From: Rhynchonema sp. JSB1_4
Lineage: Eukaryota; Nematoda; Chromadorea; Monhysterida; Xyalidae
Assembly (NCBI GenBank): GCA_030248065.1
Contig: JASAMV010006961.1
Span: 37,685-101,684, forward strand
Direction: 5' to 3'
DNA length: 64,000 bases
Shown: positions 1 through 36,469 of the stretch, one piece after another
How positions within the stretch are numbered: the stretch's first letter is position 1
Layout: each line of letters begins with the position of its first letter
Program-made: the position numbers and the translations under genes
The notes under the pieces: generated by a model
Told to the model about the DNA's origin: nothing
Seen by the model: only the letters and a program-made list of their open reading frames with translations
Databases searched by the model: none

Positions 1-84
1 GCACGAATACGTTGACGGTACTCGAGTGATCGTTGATTGTTGCCTGAATGGGCAAGGGCTCACTGTAAGGTGTAGGTACGAGCA

Positions 85-270
85 TGGCTTGTGGCCTGCC
101 GCAACCTTGGCACAGTGGTGAACGTATTTGTGAATGTGCTTTGGGGGCTCTAACTGTCGAGACCCAGGCACCCGCGGTATTTGACTTTGGGTCGAAACCA
201 CAACCCCACCACGCATCATGTGCGCTGCACGTGCCATCAAGGCACATTCGCATATATAAGGTTAGGTGTC
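85..270 (+). repeat. Dispersed repeat, copy 1 (GGCTTGTGGCCTGCC family)
   Basis: This segment begins GGCTTGTGGCCTGCC and continues with a CTTGGCAC..GGTGGT..AACGTAT block and a GAGACCCAGGCA block. Diverged copies lie at about 24973-25140 and 31010-31165, both inside ATR introns. In copy 3 the tracts TGCGGGTGTGCTTTGTG and CACAAAGCACACCCCGCA face each other, so the family is probably a small foldback element. The reading frame across this copy is not protein-like. Exact ends and a TSD were not found. Confidence 0.65.
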
Positions 271-510
271 GGCTCCCAATGTGCAATAGGTAAAATCACG
301 CGCTTAGAAAAAATCACGACCAAGTAATCGTAGAGCACCGGGTAGCGGTCGTTTTGGCGAGAAAAATGGTGGTGTGCCAGGGCCGTGGAATTTGATTAGC
401 TGAGACTTTTCCCCTCTCAACAGCCGTCGTTACCGCTAGCCGAAATGAATTTATGCCAGTGACAACTTATGCTGAGATTTCACAAGCCTTATACTGCCTG
501 AACTATATAC

Positions 511-943
511 CTGATTTAATGAAAATCACGGCGTTCGGCCACTCCTCCACTGGTCGACTTCGATTGCACACCTGTGGCTCCAGCCAATAGTGAAACGGTT
601 GGAATTTGAGCGGCTCGAATGAGCGTGCACTCGTCATCGCCAGTGGTGGTGGACGGGTGACCGACAGTGAATCATTGCTGCTGCTGCTCAGATACGAACT
701 CAACCAGCGTTGTCGTCGGACCAACGCAGCACCGTATGATGTTTCATTGTATTGATTGGGAGCACTCAACAATATGGTGAACAGCAGACATGTGCTCGCG
801 ACCATACCAATCGTGAAACATCGTCGAGTCAGACGCAGACCGTGTTGCGTTGAAAGACAGGCCAGTTTGATTGGTAGTGGTGATGAGGGCAGTAGCAATG
901 GGGTGGTGCTGCGCTCGGATGATGCTGCTGATGGTGAGCTCAT
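511..943 (-). CDS. First coding exon of a type II membrane protein, probable GT31 glycosyltransferase (partial)
   Basis: The exon reads leftward from an ATG at 941-943 and ends in a plausible donor, TCAG|GTATAT, at 511/510. The product has a Ser/Thr/Pro-rich N-terminal tail of about 45 residues, a hydrophobic segment (FTIGMVASTCLLFTILLSA) fitting a signal anchor, a Ser-rich stem, and then CNRSRPVEEWPNAVIFIKSG. The last stretch resembles the start of the beta-1,3-galactosyltransferase (GT31) fold, where a Cys-rich segment precedes an (I/V)FIKS strand and an R..IR.TW motif, which would be in the next exon. That exon is not visible in 1-510, so it probably lies left of the window. Expected site of action is the Golgi membrane. 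The open frame extends upstream through a Thr-rich CAACAA repeat tract without an ATG, which may be 5' UTR. The topology is clear; the family is an inference. Confidence 0.5.
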
Positions 944-3473
944 TTTTGTTGTTGTTGATGATGCTGTTGTTGTTGCTGTTGTTGTTGGTGCTGTTGTTTG
1001 GCAGACGTGAGCCAAATGATTATTGATGTCAGCCGATTTCAGCTCGGGAGCGAAACTGCGGAATTTTCAGATACCACAGTGACTGGTGGTGGGGCATGCT
1101 ATGAAATGTGTGAGCTTGAAATTTGAGAAAAATCAGTTCACCATTTCTGAAATTAGATGTGCTTCTGCGTGGAACATAACAGGAAATTATTAAATTCACT
1201 CAGCAATAACTTCTTGACGTGTTCTTTGTGGGGAAGACTATGGCGCGTTTATAATAAAACCGTGCTACGTCTACGCATAAGTATTAATGCAGCAGTTTTG
1301 TCCCATTTCATATGATGACGTGAAGAAAAGGGACGAAGTGACATTGCAACGTTACGATCAATAGCAAAAACCACAAAAGACGGAGTAATAAACAAAGAAA
1401 AAGCGCGCTGAAACCTGGTATGATGGATCATGTTCGGTAAGGGCAGCGCTAAGATACCCAGCTGCAGATTTATCAAACGAAGTGACAGATCAAAAGCTCT
1501 CCACTTTGAACTTCGGATATTTAGTTCACCCCTCGTCATATGTTTGTGATTTGAAGTCACATGCCCACAAACAAACTGTACTACCTATGTACATATGTAC
1601 ACGCTACTACACGCAATTGCACATGTATAATACATACATAGATACGTGTTGTAGACGATCGCGTGAATTTAAGGTCGATTAACCTGACTCCGGGAAGAGA
1701 ACAAAACCGAGAACCCCCCAAACCACCTTCCTCCCTCCCCCCCCCCCCCCCTTTCTTCCCCCCACGAACCCCCGCAGAATTTACTGTACCAGTACTTAGT
1801 CAAAAAATACGGCAGTGCGCATAAAACGAAACCGAAAAGGTTTGAAACTTTAAAGTTGCGTGGTTAAAGTGGTTTGGTTGTTTAAAAACAGAAAATCAAC
1901 GGTGCTTCCGCACCAGTACCAAAATGTCGAAGTGTCCATTCTACAAATTGTACGTGTCCACCCTAACGGTGGCGATTTTATTTACCTTTCATGCAAGCAA
2001 ACTGCATGTGATGAAGCGCACAAATCAAAAAGCCTGCGCCTACCTTTCATACATCGCAATCTTTGTTTGCGTGTTTGAAAAGGCAGCAATTCTTGCATGA
2101 AGATTATTTTTTGAGTGAACGTGCTGGTGCTTTTGTTTTCCGTATGTCGATGCGTTATAATCAAAAACTGGCCGACATGACAATACCTGGCTGCATATGA
2201 ACGCCACCCATCTGCACGATCATACAAAAAACAGAGCACAACAACGACGGCGTGTACTGATAAGGAACGGGGTGATAATAAAATTGATTAAAACAACTCT
2301 ATTCCGTTATTCTGTCTTGCCAAATTCGCATCGACTCAGTCCACAAATCACGCGGTCACTGTTGTGTTCAAGATTTCTTGTATATTTACAACTTATGTAG
2401 TTTCCACTGAATTTAGTACAAGTAAAGGCACCATACCTCTACATACATACTTTTTCGACCGAGTCCATCCAGTGCTGCGGTGAGCATGTCGTCGATACAG
2501 ACTTTGGAACGCACCTATTAGGGTTAGTTTACTATTTTTGGAGCAATTTTTAAATCAGACTTACAATGATTTAGCACATCTTCCATTCAAGTAGAAACCA
2601 GACTACAGAATTGTATCTGTATCTGTATGTTTACGCAGTGCGTTTTAGAGATGGTGGGTGCGAGCTTGCCGCAGTCAGTAAATACTTGTGTAAAATTGTA
2701 AAATTAGCACTGATACGGCATGCTGAACTAATGCACAGAACTTTTTTAACATGCATACATATCTACATGAAGAATTGCTTTGCCCTATTTATCGTCATGG
2801 TGCACTATGCTCAAAACATGGTATAAACATTTCAGCTTAAATTTGGCAATTTGAGAAGGAAGGGTCGAAAATAAATGACGCTGATGAAATGTATTTTTTT
2901 GTCTCATGAATTCTGTCAAAAGGCAAATAGAATAAGTGCATCACATAACAATAACTCTTTGAAGCATGCTTGAACGCCAGTCAAGGATGTCTCAACAGAT
3001 TACCATGACGAGTTTAAATGCCGACAGTGAAAATTCTGAAGAAAATCTTGGTCTTGATTTATCAAGGTAAACGTCGTGAAATTATACTATTTTTTATTTC
3101 AGAACAGCCCAACAAGAAAAATGTTTAGTAGACTTTTGCCAGAGATGAAAACTTGATAGGCGATAGGGAAAAATTCATCACGCGCGAATATTATTCGCTT
3201 CTCTGTTTCTCTATAAAACTGTGTCCCGGAACTTCCCCAGAACTAGATGCAAAAGATTAAAAATTTATTTAAGGTTCACTTAGCGATTCGAACCGAAATC
3301 ATATCATACCTGTGTTGACCTTGACAATAAAAAAGGAAACCATAATTGTCATTGTTAAACGTGCCAACTACATCCGTTTCCTTTGGTATGAACGTGAAAA
3401 AAACGCTTGACTTCTTCTAACTTTAATCGGCCATCCATCAGCACAGCATTATGATATTGACGAAGTGTAAAAA
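944..3473. other. Non-coding stretch between the glycosyltransferase exon and the first hAT element
   Basis: I see no coding exon here. It holds a GTT/GCT trinucleotide tract at 945-1005 adjoining the glycosyltransferase start, a C-rich homopolymer tract at about 1717-1764, and otherwise AT-rich unique-looking sequence. The open frames are short and show no domain-like composition. It could contain the promoter of the leftward gene at 943, but I recognise no TATA box or initiator with confidence. Confidence 0.5.
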
Positions 3474-3481
3474 TGTAAACT

Positions 3482-4021
3482 CAGCGGCGTAGGAGAGGAG
3501 GGGTATTCAATACCATGGAGTACCGATACCCCCTCAGCCGCTCATTGGGGTACCCTACTCCCTCCTAAAAGTCACAAGAAAGAAAAATGACCCATAATTC
3601 ACAAGATTCTCAATCTCGAACGCTTCAAAATTCAAAAAAATTGCTCATATCGAGCATCAAAATGCTCACATTTACTGACTTCCAGTGGTTCCGGGGTCCG
3701 GGAACAAAAAAGTCAAAATTTTCGCGCTCTGGGGCGACGCTTCTACTGCTTCGACCAGTGATGTAGGAGAGCAGTACAGGTACCCCTCAGCCGCTCAGAG
3801 GCTCCAAGAAGTTACAAGAAGGAAAAAGGACTTCTAAATCGGTATATTTTCACTCTTAAACAGTTCAAATATCAGAAATCTCACGCATTTTCACTAGGTT
3901 CTGGTTGTTAGCACTGCATAAAAACAGTTTCAGAAATGGAAGAAGCACTGTGTATATAGAAACGACGTTTCGCCCAGGTACCCCTCTCCCTAGATTCACA
4001 CCTACTATAGCTACGCCCCTA
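3482..4021. mobile_element. Non-autonomous hAT element (MITE), 540 bp
   Basis: The left end is CAGCGGCGTAGGAG and the right end CTATAGCTACGCCCCTA, which are imperfect inverted repeats of hAT type (CAG.GGCGTAG). The flanks carry an exact 8-bp duplication, TGTAAACT, at 3474-3481 and 4022-4029. The interior has internal near-repeats (ACCCCTCAGCCGCTCA twice) and no transposase frame. It lies in intergenic DNA. Confidence 0.85.
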
Positions 4022-4029
4022 TGTAAACT

Positions 4030-4902
4030 GTCACTAGTTTTGAAAAAATCGTCAATATTGGTCGGCGTACCGAGGGGTGCACCAGTCCATCTTCGGCACC
4101 AAAGGCATAGAATTACCTAACGGCGGTAAATTTTGCAATATTGCTGACAGTGACACACCTTACACGGCGGATTCAGAACATCCTTGCAAGGGGATTGTCA
4201 TCTGACAACGTCAATTCTAAAGTTGTGAGGATCGCATCCTTTTTTATCCATCCATTATTGAATGCATCCAATCGCAATTACCAGCCCATTTACGTGGTGC
4301 AAGACGTTGTCGAGCACTAATCGTCCCAACCTCATCAAATCAATTGTTATGTGCGATGTTGCGGACATGAACAATTTTCGCAGTCAATAACGCGAAATGG
4401 GCCAATTCGTAGATCTACGCGCATCTCATGACATACACGGTGGTTATGGGAGTGATGTCCAGACACGTTATGATGTGTGCAGATTACTAATGAACAAACT
4501 CTATATGCACATGAGGTGTTACACGCACATAACATATTTGATACAACTTGTTGTTTGGTTTTTTCAGCGACAACAATGTCACAGTGATAAATTGGTCGTC
4601 ACAAAACGTTATTCATCATTTTATGCGTGGTGTTCATGCAACGTTGATTTGTGAGGAAGTCGTGGGTTGATCTAGTTATACTTTGAATTTATAAAAACAG
4701 TTACCATGCCACTTTCATTGTCCACATGCGGAGAAGGAGTCACCTGTTATTGTTGCGATTGAGAAGGTGCGTAACACATATATGTAGAGGGGTAAAGTTT
4801 TGAAAAAACTAAACGGTGAAGCGTCAGTTTTGGATGATGATGGAGCGTGATCGACACACACGAAACACGCCACAAGATAAATGAAACTCTCAAATGATAA
4901 AA
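4030..4902. other. Non-coding stretch downstream of the ionotropic receptor gene
   Basis: I recognise no gene or repeat in this stretch. It must contain the 3' UTR and polyadenylation region of the leftward receptor gene that ends at 4903, but I could not single out a signal. Confidence 0.4.
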
Positions 4903-6695
4903 TCATCCCGTATCATTAAATATGGCGCGAATGACTGGATCCCAATCTCGATGTCCCGTTTTCGGTGCGCAGCGCTCGAACAGTGTCACAAGTCCACCAA
5001 TGACAAATCCAACGGCAAGACCGAAAAATGCTCCGAACAATTGTGTGAGTCTGAGCGGTGTCTCGCCCTTCACCGGTCCTTCTGTGTTCGGGCATTGAGT
5101 CGGTTTTCGGTCAAAATATTCTTCATACCGACTGTCCAGCGATCGAATCAGGTGTTTCGAACTGGCAATTGCTGCATTCAGACGATTGATCAATTGAATT
5201 GGATGCGTTCTTGGCGACAATCATTGAGACGGGTGTTGAGCCGTGCTCGACCACTCTGACTGGCACCAGACGCAGATTGCAGTGGATCATGGTCAGATAT
5301 CGCAATGGTTTGTAGTCGAACAGCACTACGTAGGGGCTGCCGGGCATCTGCACCAGATTGGCGGCGTTCTGCAAACCGCCCATCTTGCTCAGACTGACTG
5401 CCGGGTTGATACGCAGTGCTTGGCCGAGCGCCGAATGCTCACCGAGTCGATCGAACAACGCCGTGCCGCTGTCGGCCAACAGTTGCACCTATGCAAAATA
5501 ATAATCTGTCGCGCATCATCATATCGAATCGACGCTACAACAAGTGTTTGTGCATTCGCATATTCTTGTACTTGGTACCGTGACTTTTGTTGAGTTACAT
5601 ATTTGCTTGTCTCGGATAATCACCATAAACCTTGAACCTTGGCAGTCAAATTGTAGAATTATGGTAACGAGGCCTCATTATACTGTACATTTCCGTAACT
5701 AACTGAGAGAATATTTCTGACATCCGTCAACCTTGGAAATGTGGAACCACTAATATCCGATATGTGTTTTGACATTGATTTTCTTTTCTCTTACCGTAAA
5801 CCAAAAGAGACAAATGACAAACCATTTTTTTCAAATCGGTGCACTTGACGAACCTGTTTGGTGCGAATGAGTGCGGCCAGCTGGTCAACATTGTCAAATC
5901 GACTCGCTCTGTGCTGCAAGATCAGGCTTGACAACAGAGCGCTCTTGTACAACGACACCAGCAACGCTGCCATGAATGACAACAGTGCTGTAATCGTCGT
6001 AGAACCGTTGCTGTGATGCAGCCAGTTCAGTTTGGAGCGACGAGGTACCACATGCCTGAACAACAAAGGAAACAGCACGCAGAACAACAGCAACAGCAGC
6101 GTGTAGGCGTCAAAAATGTCGAAGAAATCCGCCGTTCCCGTCCAGAGGTTCTCGTGTGGATCCTGCACGTCCAGCGCGTACTGCTCGCCGACGCTCAAGT
6201 CGATGATAGTGCTGGTGAACTGTGTGGATTAAACGGTGAGTTGCATTAAAGAGTGTGTCCAACATGGAGTATGCCTACACTACACCCGTGAAAACTGTTT
6301 ATCTTTGACTTTTTGGACAAACTTTTCTTTAGAAGAATGACACAAAAACTAAGTTACACTCGACTAATATGCTAATTTACGTGCAAATGCACCTGCACCC
6401 TTTTCTCCCTCTGCTCATTGCGTGAGAACCAGAAAGCGGTCGTGTGTAGTCGGTCGGTGTCAAGCATGTGGTAGGTGGCATTGATGAACCCAAGTCGACC
6501 ACTCAGCTCACGGTCGATTGGCACCAACGACCAATTGTAGCCTGATTTGGCAAGCACAGTGCCGATGATCTCCGCCTGGTAACCCGGATAGTGACAGTTG
6601 GATGCACGAAGCAGATTGGAGCGCAACGCACATTCGAAGCGGTACGGAGGTCGGACTGAGTAGCCGACTCGAAGCGTTGGTATAATTGAAGCCAT
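4903..6695 (-). CDS. IR-like ionotropic glutamate receptor (ligand-gated cation channel), frame broken once
   Basis: Three exons read leftward: 6695-6393, 6219-5854 and 5488-4903, with phase-consistent GT-AG junctions (RVQ|FTST; RTKQ|VQLL). Exon 1 carries the S1 ligand-binding lobe (LRVGYSVRPPYRFE, then GYQAEIIGTVLAKSGYNWSLVP). Exon 2 begins with the REKRV.FT motif that precedes M1, then holds M1 (YTLLLLLFCVLFPLLF), a pore region and an M3-like segment (SLYKSALLSSLIL) that replaces the SYTANLAAF of AMPA/NMDA receptors. Exon 3 carries S2 and the last membrane helix (LFGAFFGLAVGFVIGGLVTLFE), ending TGA. There is no amino-terminal LIVBP domain, as in invertebrate IR proteins. Within exon 3 the frame shifts by one base near 5206: deleting one base joins VSMIVAKN to HPIQLINRLNAAI. 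The gene is therefore a young pseudogene, a variant allele or an assembly error. The ATG at 6695 lacks a signal peptide and sits just after an in-frame stop, so an upstream exon is possible. Confidence 0.85.
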
Positions 6696-6936
6696 TCAGC
6701 TCACTGTCAGTTGGCCTGGGCAAGTTATGCTGTCGGAAGGTTAGAAATGGTTTACGTATAACATGGACGAACTTAGCATCATTGAATGACAAGCAAACAA
6801 TGACAACCACACCATTGCAAGTTTGGCCGCTGCAATAATGACATGTAAACAATGGGTTTATTCATCAGACTGCGCATCTGGCCTTGCTCATAATGTTAGT
6901 CAAATAATCGCAGCATGGTTTCCGCACTTAACTATA
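6696..6936. other. Sequence upstream of the ionotropic receptor
   Basis: This is the region 5' of the leftward receptor gene. I see no convincing further exon or signal-peptide exon, although one may exist. No promoter element is recognisable. Confidence 0.35.
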
Positions 6937-6944
6937 GTTATTCC

Positions 6945-7769
6945 GGTTGATGGAAGACTGATTACCGTTGTAATCAGTACACCCTGCAGGGGCTCTGGGG
7001 GGAAGACTGATTACAAATTAAACGAAGCCATAATCAGCCTTCCCCCCCAAGGCCCAATCTCAGGAAGGCTGATTACGCATGCTGTAGCATGCATATAATC
7101 AGCCTTCCTGGGTTGGGCAGCTGGGGGGAAGACTGATTACGCTGACTGAATTACGCGGAACGCGCGTATGGCCGGTGTGGCGTGAAGCACGAGCTGGTGT
7201 TGGGACCTGGTCCCAATTGAATGCAGCAGTAATTAGTAAATAGCAGTTGGGCACTAATGTTTCACGTCATTGACTGTCTCGAGTTTGTAGCGTCTGTGAT
7301 ATTTCACTTGGCTAAGGGTTAGGCTTAGGCTTAATCTGTCACAAGTTTCCATTTTTATAATTAGGCTCCGTCCAGCCTTAGCCAAATGAAACATCGCAGG
7401 CCTATAAAACAGCCAGGTAGTCATTGACGTGAAACATCACGCGCGGTCGTTCCACCGGACCAGATCACTGGGAACGAACTGTCCCACAACCGATTCGGGT
7501 TTATCCGTTTTATTTTTCAATCTGTAATCAGTCTTCCCCCCAGCGCAGCCGAGTCGGGTTTATCAGCTTTATCAGGTTTATCAGCTTTATCCGGGTTATT
7601 TGTAATCAGTCTTCCCCCCAGCGCAGCTGAGTCGGGTTTATCAGCTTTATCAGGTTTATCAGCTTTATCCGGGTTATTTGTAATCAGTCTTCCCCCCAGC
7701 GCAAGGGAGTCCGGTTTATCAGGTTTATCAGCTTTATCCGTTTTATTTATAATCAGTCTTCCCGGCACG
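6945..7769. mobile_element. Foldback DNA element with internal tandem repeats, 825 bp
   Basis: Multiple facing copies of GGAAGACTGATTAC (left part, about 6952-7140) and TAATCAGTCTTCC (right part, 7525-7765) make this a foldback element. Nested inside are further inverted pairs, including ATGTTTCACGTCATTGAC near 7257 against GTCATTGACGTGAAACAT near 7421, and TTTCACTTGGCTAAGG against CCTTAGCCAAATGAAA. An 8-bp direct repeat GTTATTCC flanks it at 6937-6944 and 7770-7777, fitting a hAT-like TSD. The very tips match poorly, so the exact ends are tentative. Confidence 0.7.
7523..7765. repeat. Tandem repeat, 78-bp unit, about three copies
   Basis: The unit starts TGTAATCAGTCTTCCCCCC and ends in TTATCAGCTTTATC blocks followed by CCGGGTTATT. 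Unit starts are at 7523, 7601 and 7679, so the period is exactly 78 bp, followed by a partial unit. Since 78 is a multiple of three, the reverse strand shows an open, repetitive frame, which I take as an artefact of the repeat. The array forms the right arm of the foldback element. Confidence 0.9.
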
Positions 7770-7884
7770 GTTATTCCTTATTTTAATGGTCCAAAGACCC
7801 GTTCAACGTGCGACCCAGTTGCTTCTAGCCAAAGTGGAAATTTTATATCACACGCCTCAGTGAGTGAGCTTTATGCGATTGAAC

Positions 7885-7991
7885 ATGCAAAGAAAGAGAA
7901 ATCAGACGTCACACGCCACGCAAGCAGTGTTTCAGGCTTCTGGTGACGTTGGCTGCGTGCATGTCACGTGGAATTTCTCTTTCTTTGCATT
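7885..7991. repeat. Short inverted repeat
   Basis: ATGCAAAGAAAGAGAAAT near 7886 faces ATTTCTCTTTCTTTGCAT near 7973, with about 70 bp between. This is probably the remnant of another small foldback element. No TSD was identified. Confidence 0.6.
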
Positions 7992-8454
7992 TTCAACGGA
8001 AGTCATGGAATTTCGACCTCAGCTGGGAGTTTGCTCACAACGTTGACACGGCTTCCTTTGACTCGAATGAAAACTATCACAGACTATACAAGCTTGGTGT
8101 TTGTATGGTGGCTTGCTTGCGCTTTAGCCTGCCCTCTTGCACCTGGCTGACTCACAATTGCAAAGGTTACAAACTTACACATATTCGGTTGCGGTTGGTT
8201 CAGTGCCAAGGTAAAAATTTGGTCCACTGTTTAGTTCCAGTCGACATGGAATATGATAAAAGGTTATATATACAGCAAACAGACAGAAATTGCAATCGCA
8301 AGAAGCAAATACAGCAATCACGCATCAGAATAAAACGTGGTGATCCCGTCCGAATTCCGGTCCGAGGAAAATTGAAAACGGTTTTCGACTCAGACGATGG
8401 GCTAAAAAAGAAAGAGAATCAGGCAGCCAAATAGAATAGAACAGCACAGCATGA

Positions 8455-8625
8455 GCCATAAATTCAAATTCCCGCCAACCCCGACGCGGGCAAAAATGGC
8501 CCGCCCAGCGCCCACTACACGCAGGGTTTTGCCGGCCCAGCCCGGCCCGACCCCCAGGCCCAGATCTCCCTCCCGGCCCGGCCCGAGTCGAGTCGGTCAA
8601 ATCAAACAAAGCTCGGCTCGGCGCG
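8455..8625. repeat. GC-rich CCCGGCCCG repeat tract
   Basis: Repeated CCCGGCCCGGCCCG blocks alternate with TTTTTGG-type AT tracts. This resembles the interior of the hAT element at 35960-37443, so it is likely a degenerate relative. The long open frames across it (Arg/Pro/Ala/Gly) reflect composition only. Confidence 0.55.
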
Positions 8626-8649
8626 AATTTTTGGGTCAATTTTTGTCAT

Positions 8650-9089
8650 ACCGTAAAAACCTTCTGGGGGTAGTTCTGAGAACAATTTTTCAGATTTGGG
8701 TCAGTGAATTAATAGAGGCCCCCGTAATAGAGCCCCCCAAAATGGGGTCAGTGAATTAATAGAGCCCCCTTTTAGGTTTTTACGGTATATCGAATTTTCG
8801 CACTTTTAAGGGGTTTCGGTCGAAATTTGGCATTTTTGACCAAAAAATGGGCATTTTGAGGGCAAAAATCGAGGCTGGTAGCGGTAGGGTACCACAGCGG
8901 GCCGGGTAGGGGGGTAGGGTACCAGAGCGGGGGCGAGTAGGGGGGTAGTGTACCAGGCCGGGGCGGGTAGGGGACCCCAGCCACAGCACTGAGGCGTTCT
9001 CTATTACAGGGGATGGGGGGCTCTATTAACTCACTGACCCCTTTTTTGGGGCTGTATTACGGGGGGATGTATTTAGGTTTTTACGGTAG
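8650..9089. mobile_element. Inverted-repeat element upstream of ATR
   Basis: The left end TACCGTAAAAACCT and right end AGGTTTTTACGGTA are exact inverted repeats, and AGGTTTTTACGGTA also occurs internally near 8775. The block GTCAGTGAATTAATAGAG(G)CCCC near 8699 and 8748 faces CTCTATTAACTCACTGACC near 9020. A TA duplication (Tc1/mariner style) is possible but not distinctive. The right end is about 170 bp before the ATR start codon, so the element may sit in the promoter or 5' UTR. Confidence 0.7.
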
Positions 9090-9260
9090 TTGTCTCGATT
9101 TTTCTGTTTATTTTGGGGTTTTCCGGATCTTTTGCAAGGTCACTCACGACTCACTACTTTACCTCGCAATAAAACAACGAAACTTCAAGCACAATACGAT
9201 TCGAACTGAGATTGAAAAGATAAAAGAAACACGAGGGGGCAGGCTGGACTTGGACACAAG

Positions 9261-35179
<25,919 letters not shown>

Positions 35180-35951
35180 TTGAGCCATACCCGTTGTAAA
35201 AATGAATGATAATAGTGTTACTTGTCGTGGCCGAGTGTTAGACCTAACATATTATATGATTGATTATGCGGTTCATTAAGAAACAGCTTAGTTGATTTTT
35301 GATCTCTCGGGATTTACCGTAAAAAGTCATTATGAGAATTGCTCTGTTGCACATTTGACGAGCGTGTTGTGCGAAACACACACAATTCAGTCAACCTCTT
35401 GTCCATGCTGTTCTGCTGTGAGCTGTATTTTGTTCACTTTTGATGCTGATTGTTCACGGTGCCCTCTTCAATTGTTATTGTTACCTGCAGGTGATAAATC
35501 ATACCGGATCCTTGTGAGATAAACGCGAAAATGATCGTCAAATCGGTTCAACTTGTTTTGATCTGTTTACCACCAGACCCTCGGTGGGGCTACATGTATC
35601 GTATGCGTACATGTGAACAAATGTCCGCTTGTTCAAACGTCCAGATGGGACTTAAAACAGTACTGTCGCCTGTCGCTGAGGGGAAGGCCCCCCAATGGTA
35701 TAATACCCTATCCGCGCCGACCTGGTACACTACCCCAATCCAGCCTGGTTTTTACCCTCAAAATGCCCAGGTCAAAGATGCCCAAATTTCGATCGAAAAC
35801 CAAAATTGCGCACTGTGACCGATAAGCATCATGAGAAAAGCGGGTTAGGGAAGTCAATTTTGAAACTGGACGAGCTTTTCCCAAAATGCGTCGGCGAGGC
35901 GACCGAAAAAAAATTAAAAGGAAAGAAAGGACGATTCTTCGATTTTTTTCA
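35180..35951. other. Intergenic, downstream of ATR
   Basis: No coding exon is recognised. It holds the ATR 3' UTR region and, from about 35680, CCCCAATGG- and TACCCTCAAAATGCCC-type fragments like the interiors of the hAT elements described elsewhere in this window. Confidence 0.5.
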
Positions 35952-36469
35952 ATTTGCACCAGAGGTCGCAATCGGGCCGGGTTTGGCCGGCCCGGCCCGA
36001 GCCCCCAAATCTCCGGCCCGGCCCGACCTCTCAGGCCGGGGTGCCCGGCCCGGCCCGGCCCGAATTTTTGGCTCAGATTTTAACCCAATTTTTGTCATAA
36101 TTTTTGCGATTTTTGAATCAATGTTTTTGTTGAAATTTCATTGTTTTCCATGAAAAAGTCGCCAGATAGACAATACCAATGGTGTGGCTGGGGGGTCCCC
36201 CCTAGGTACAGTAGGTATCAGAGGTCGCAATCGGGCCGGGTTTGGCCGGCCCGGCCCGGCCCGAGCCCCCAAATCTCCGGCCCGGCCCGGCCCGACCCGT
36301 ACCCCCAAATCTCCGGCCCGAACCCCCAAATCTCCGGCCCGGCCCGGCCCGAATTTTTGGCTCAGATTTTATTTAAATCAATTTTTGTCATAATTTTTGC
36401 GATTTTTGAATCAATTTTTTTGTTGAAATTTCATTGTTTTCCATGAAAAAGTCGCCAGATAGACAATAC

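Noticed and set aside
84..293. Small coding gene at the left edge
   Set aside because: The open frame overlaps a dispersed repeat whose other copies are not open in the same frame.
7315..7337. Interstitial nematode telomere repeat (TTAGGC)
   Set aside because: Only two to three units, located inside the hairpin of a foldback element; too short to mean anything for telomeres or taxonomy.
7517..7768. Minus-strand protein with 26-residue repeats (PDKADKPDKADKPDS)
   Set aside because: It is the translation of the 78-bp tandem repeat in a foldback element; the open frame exists because 78 is divisible by three.
35806..36446. Pro/Ala/Gly/Arg-rich proteins in the GC tract
   Set aside because: They are read-throughs of CCCGGCCCGG transposon repeats and have counterparts in several frames and on both strands.
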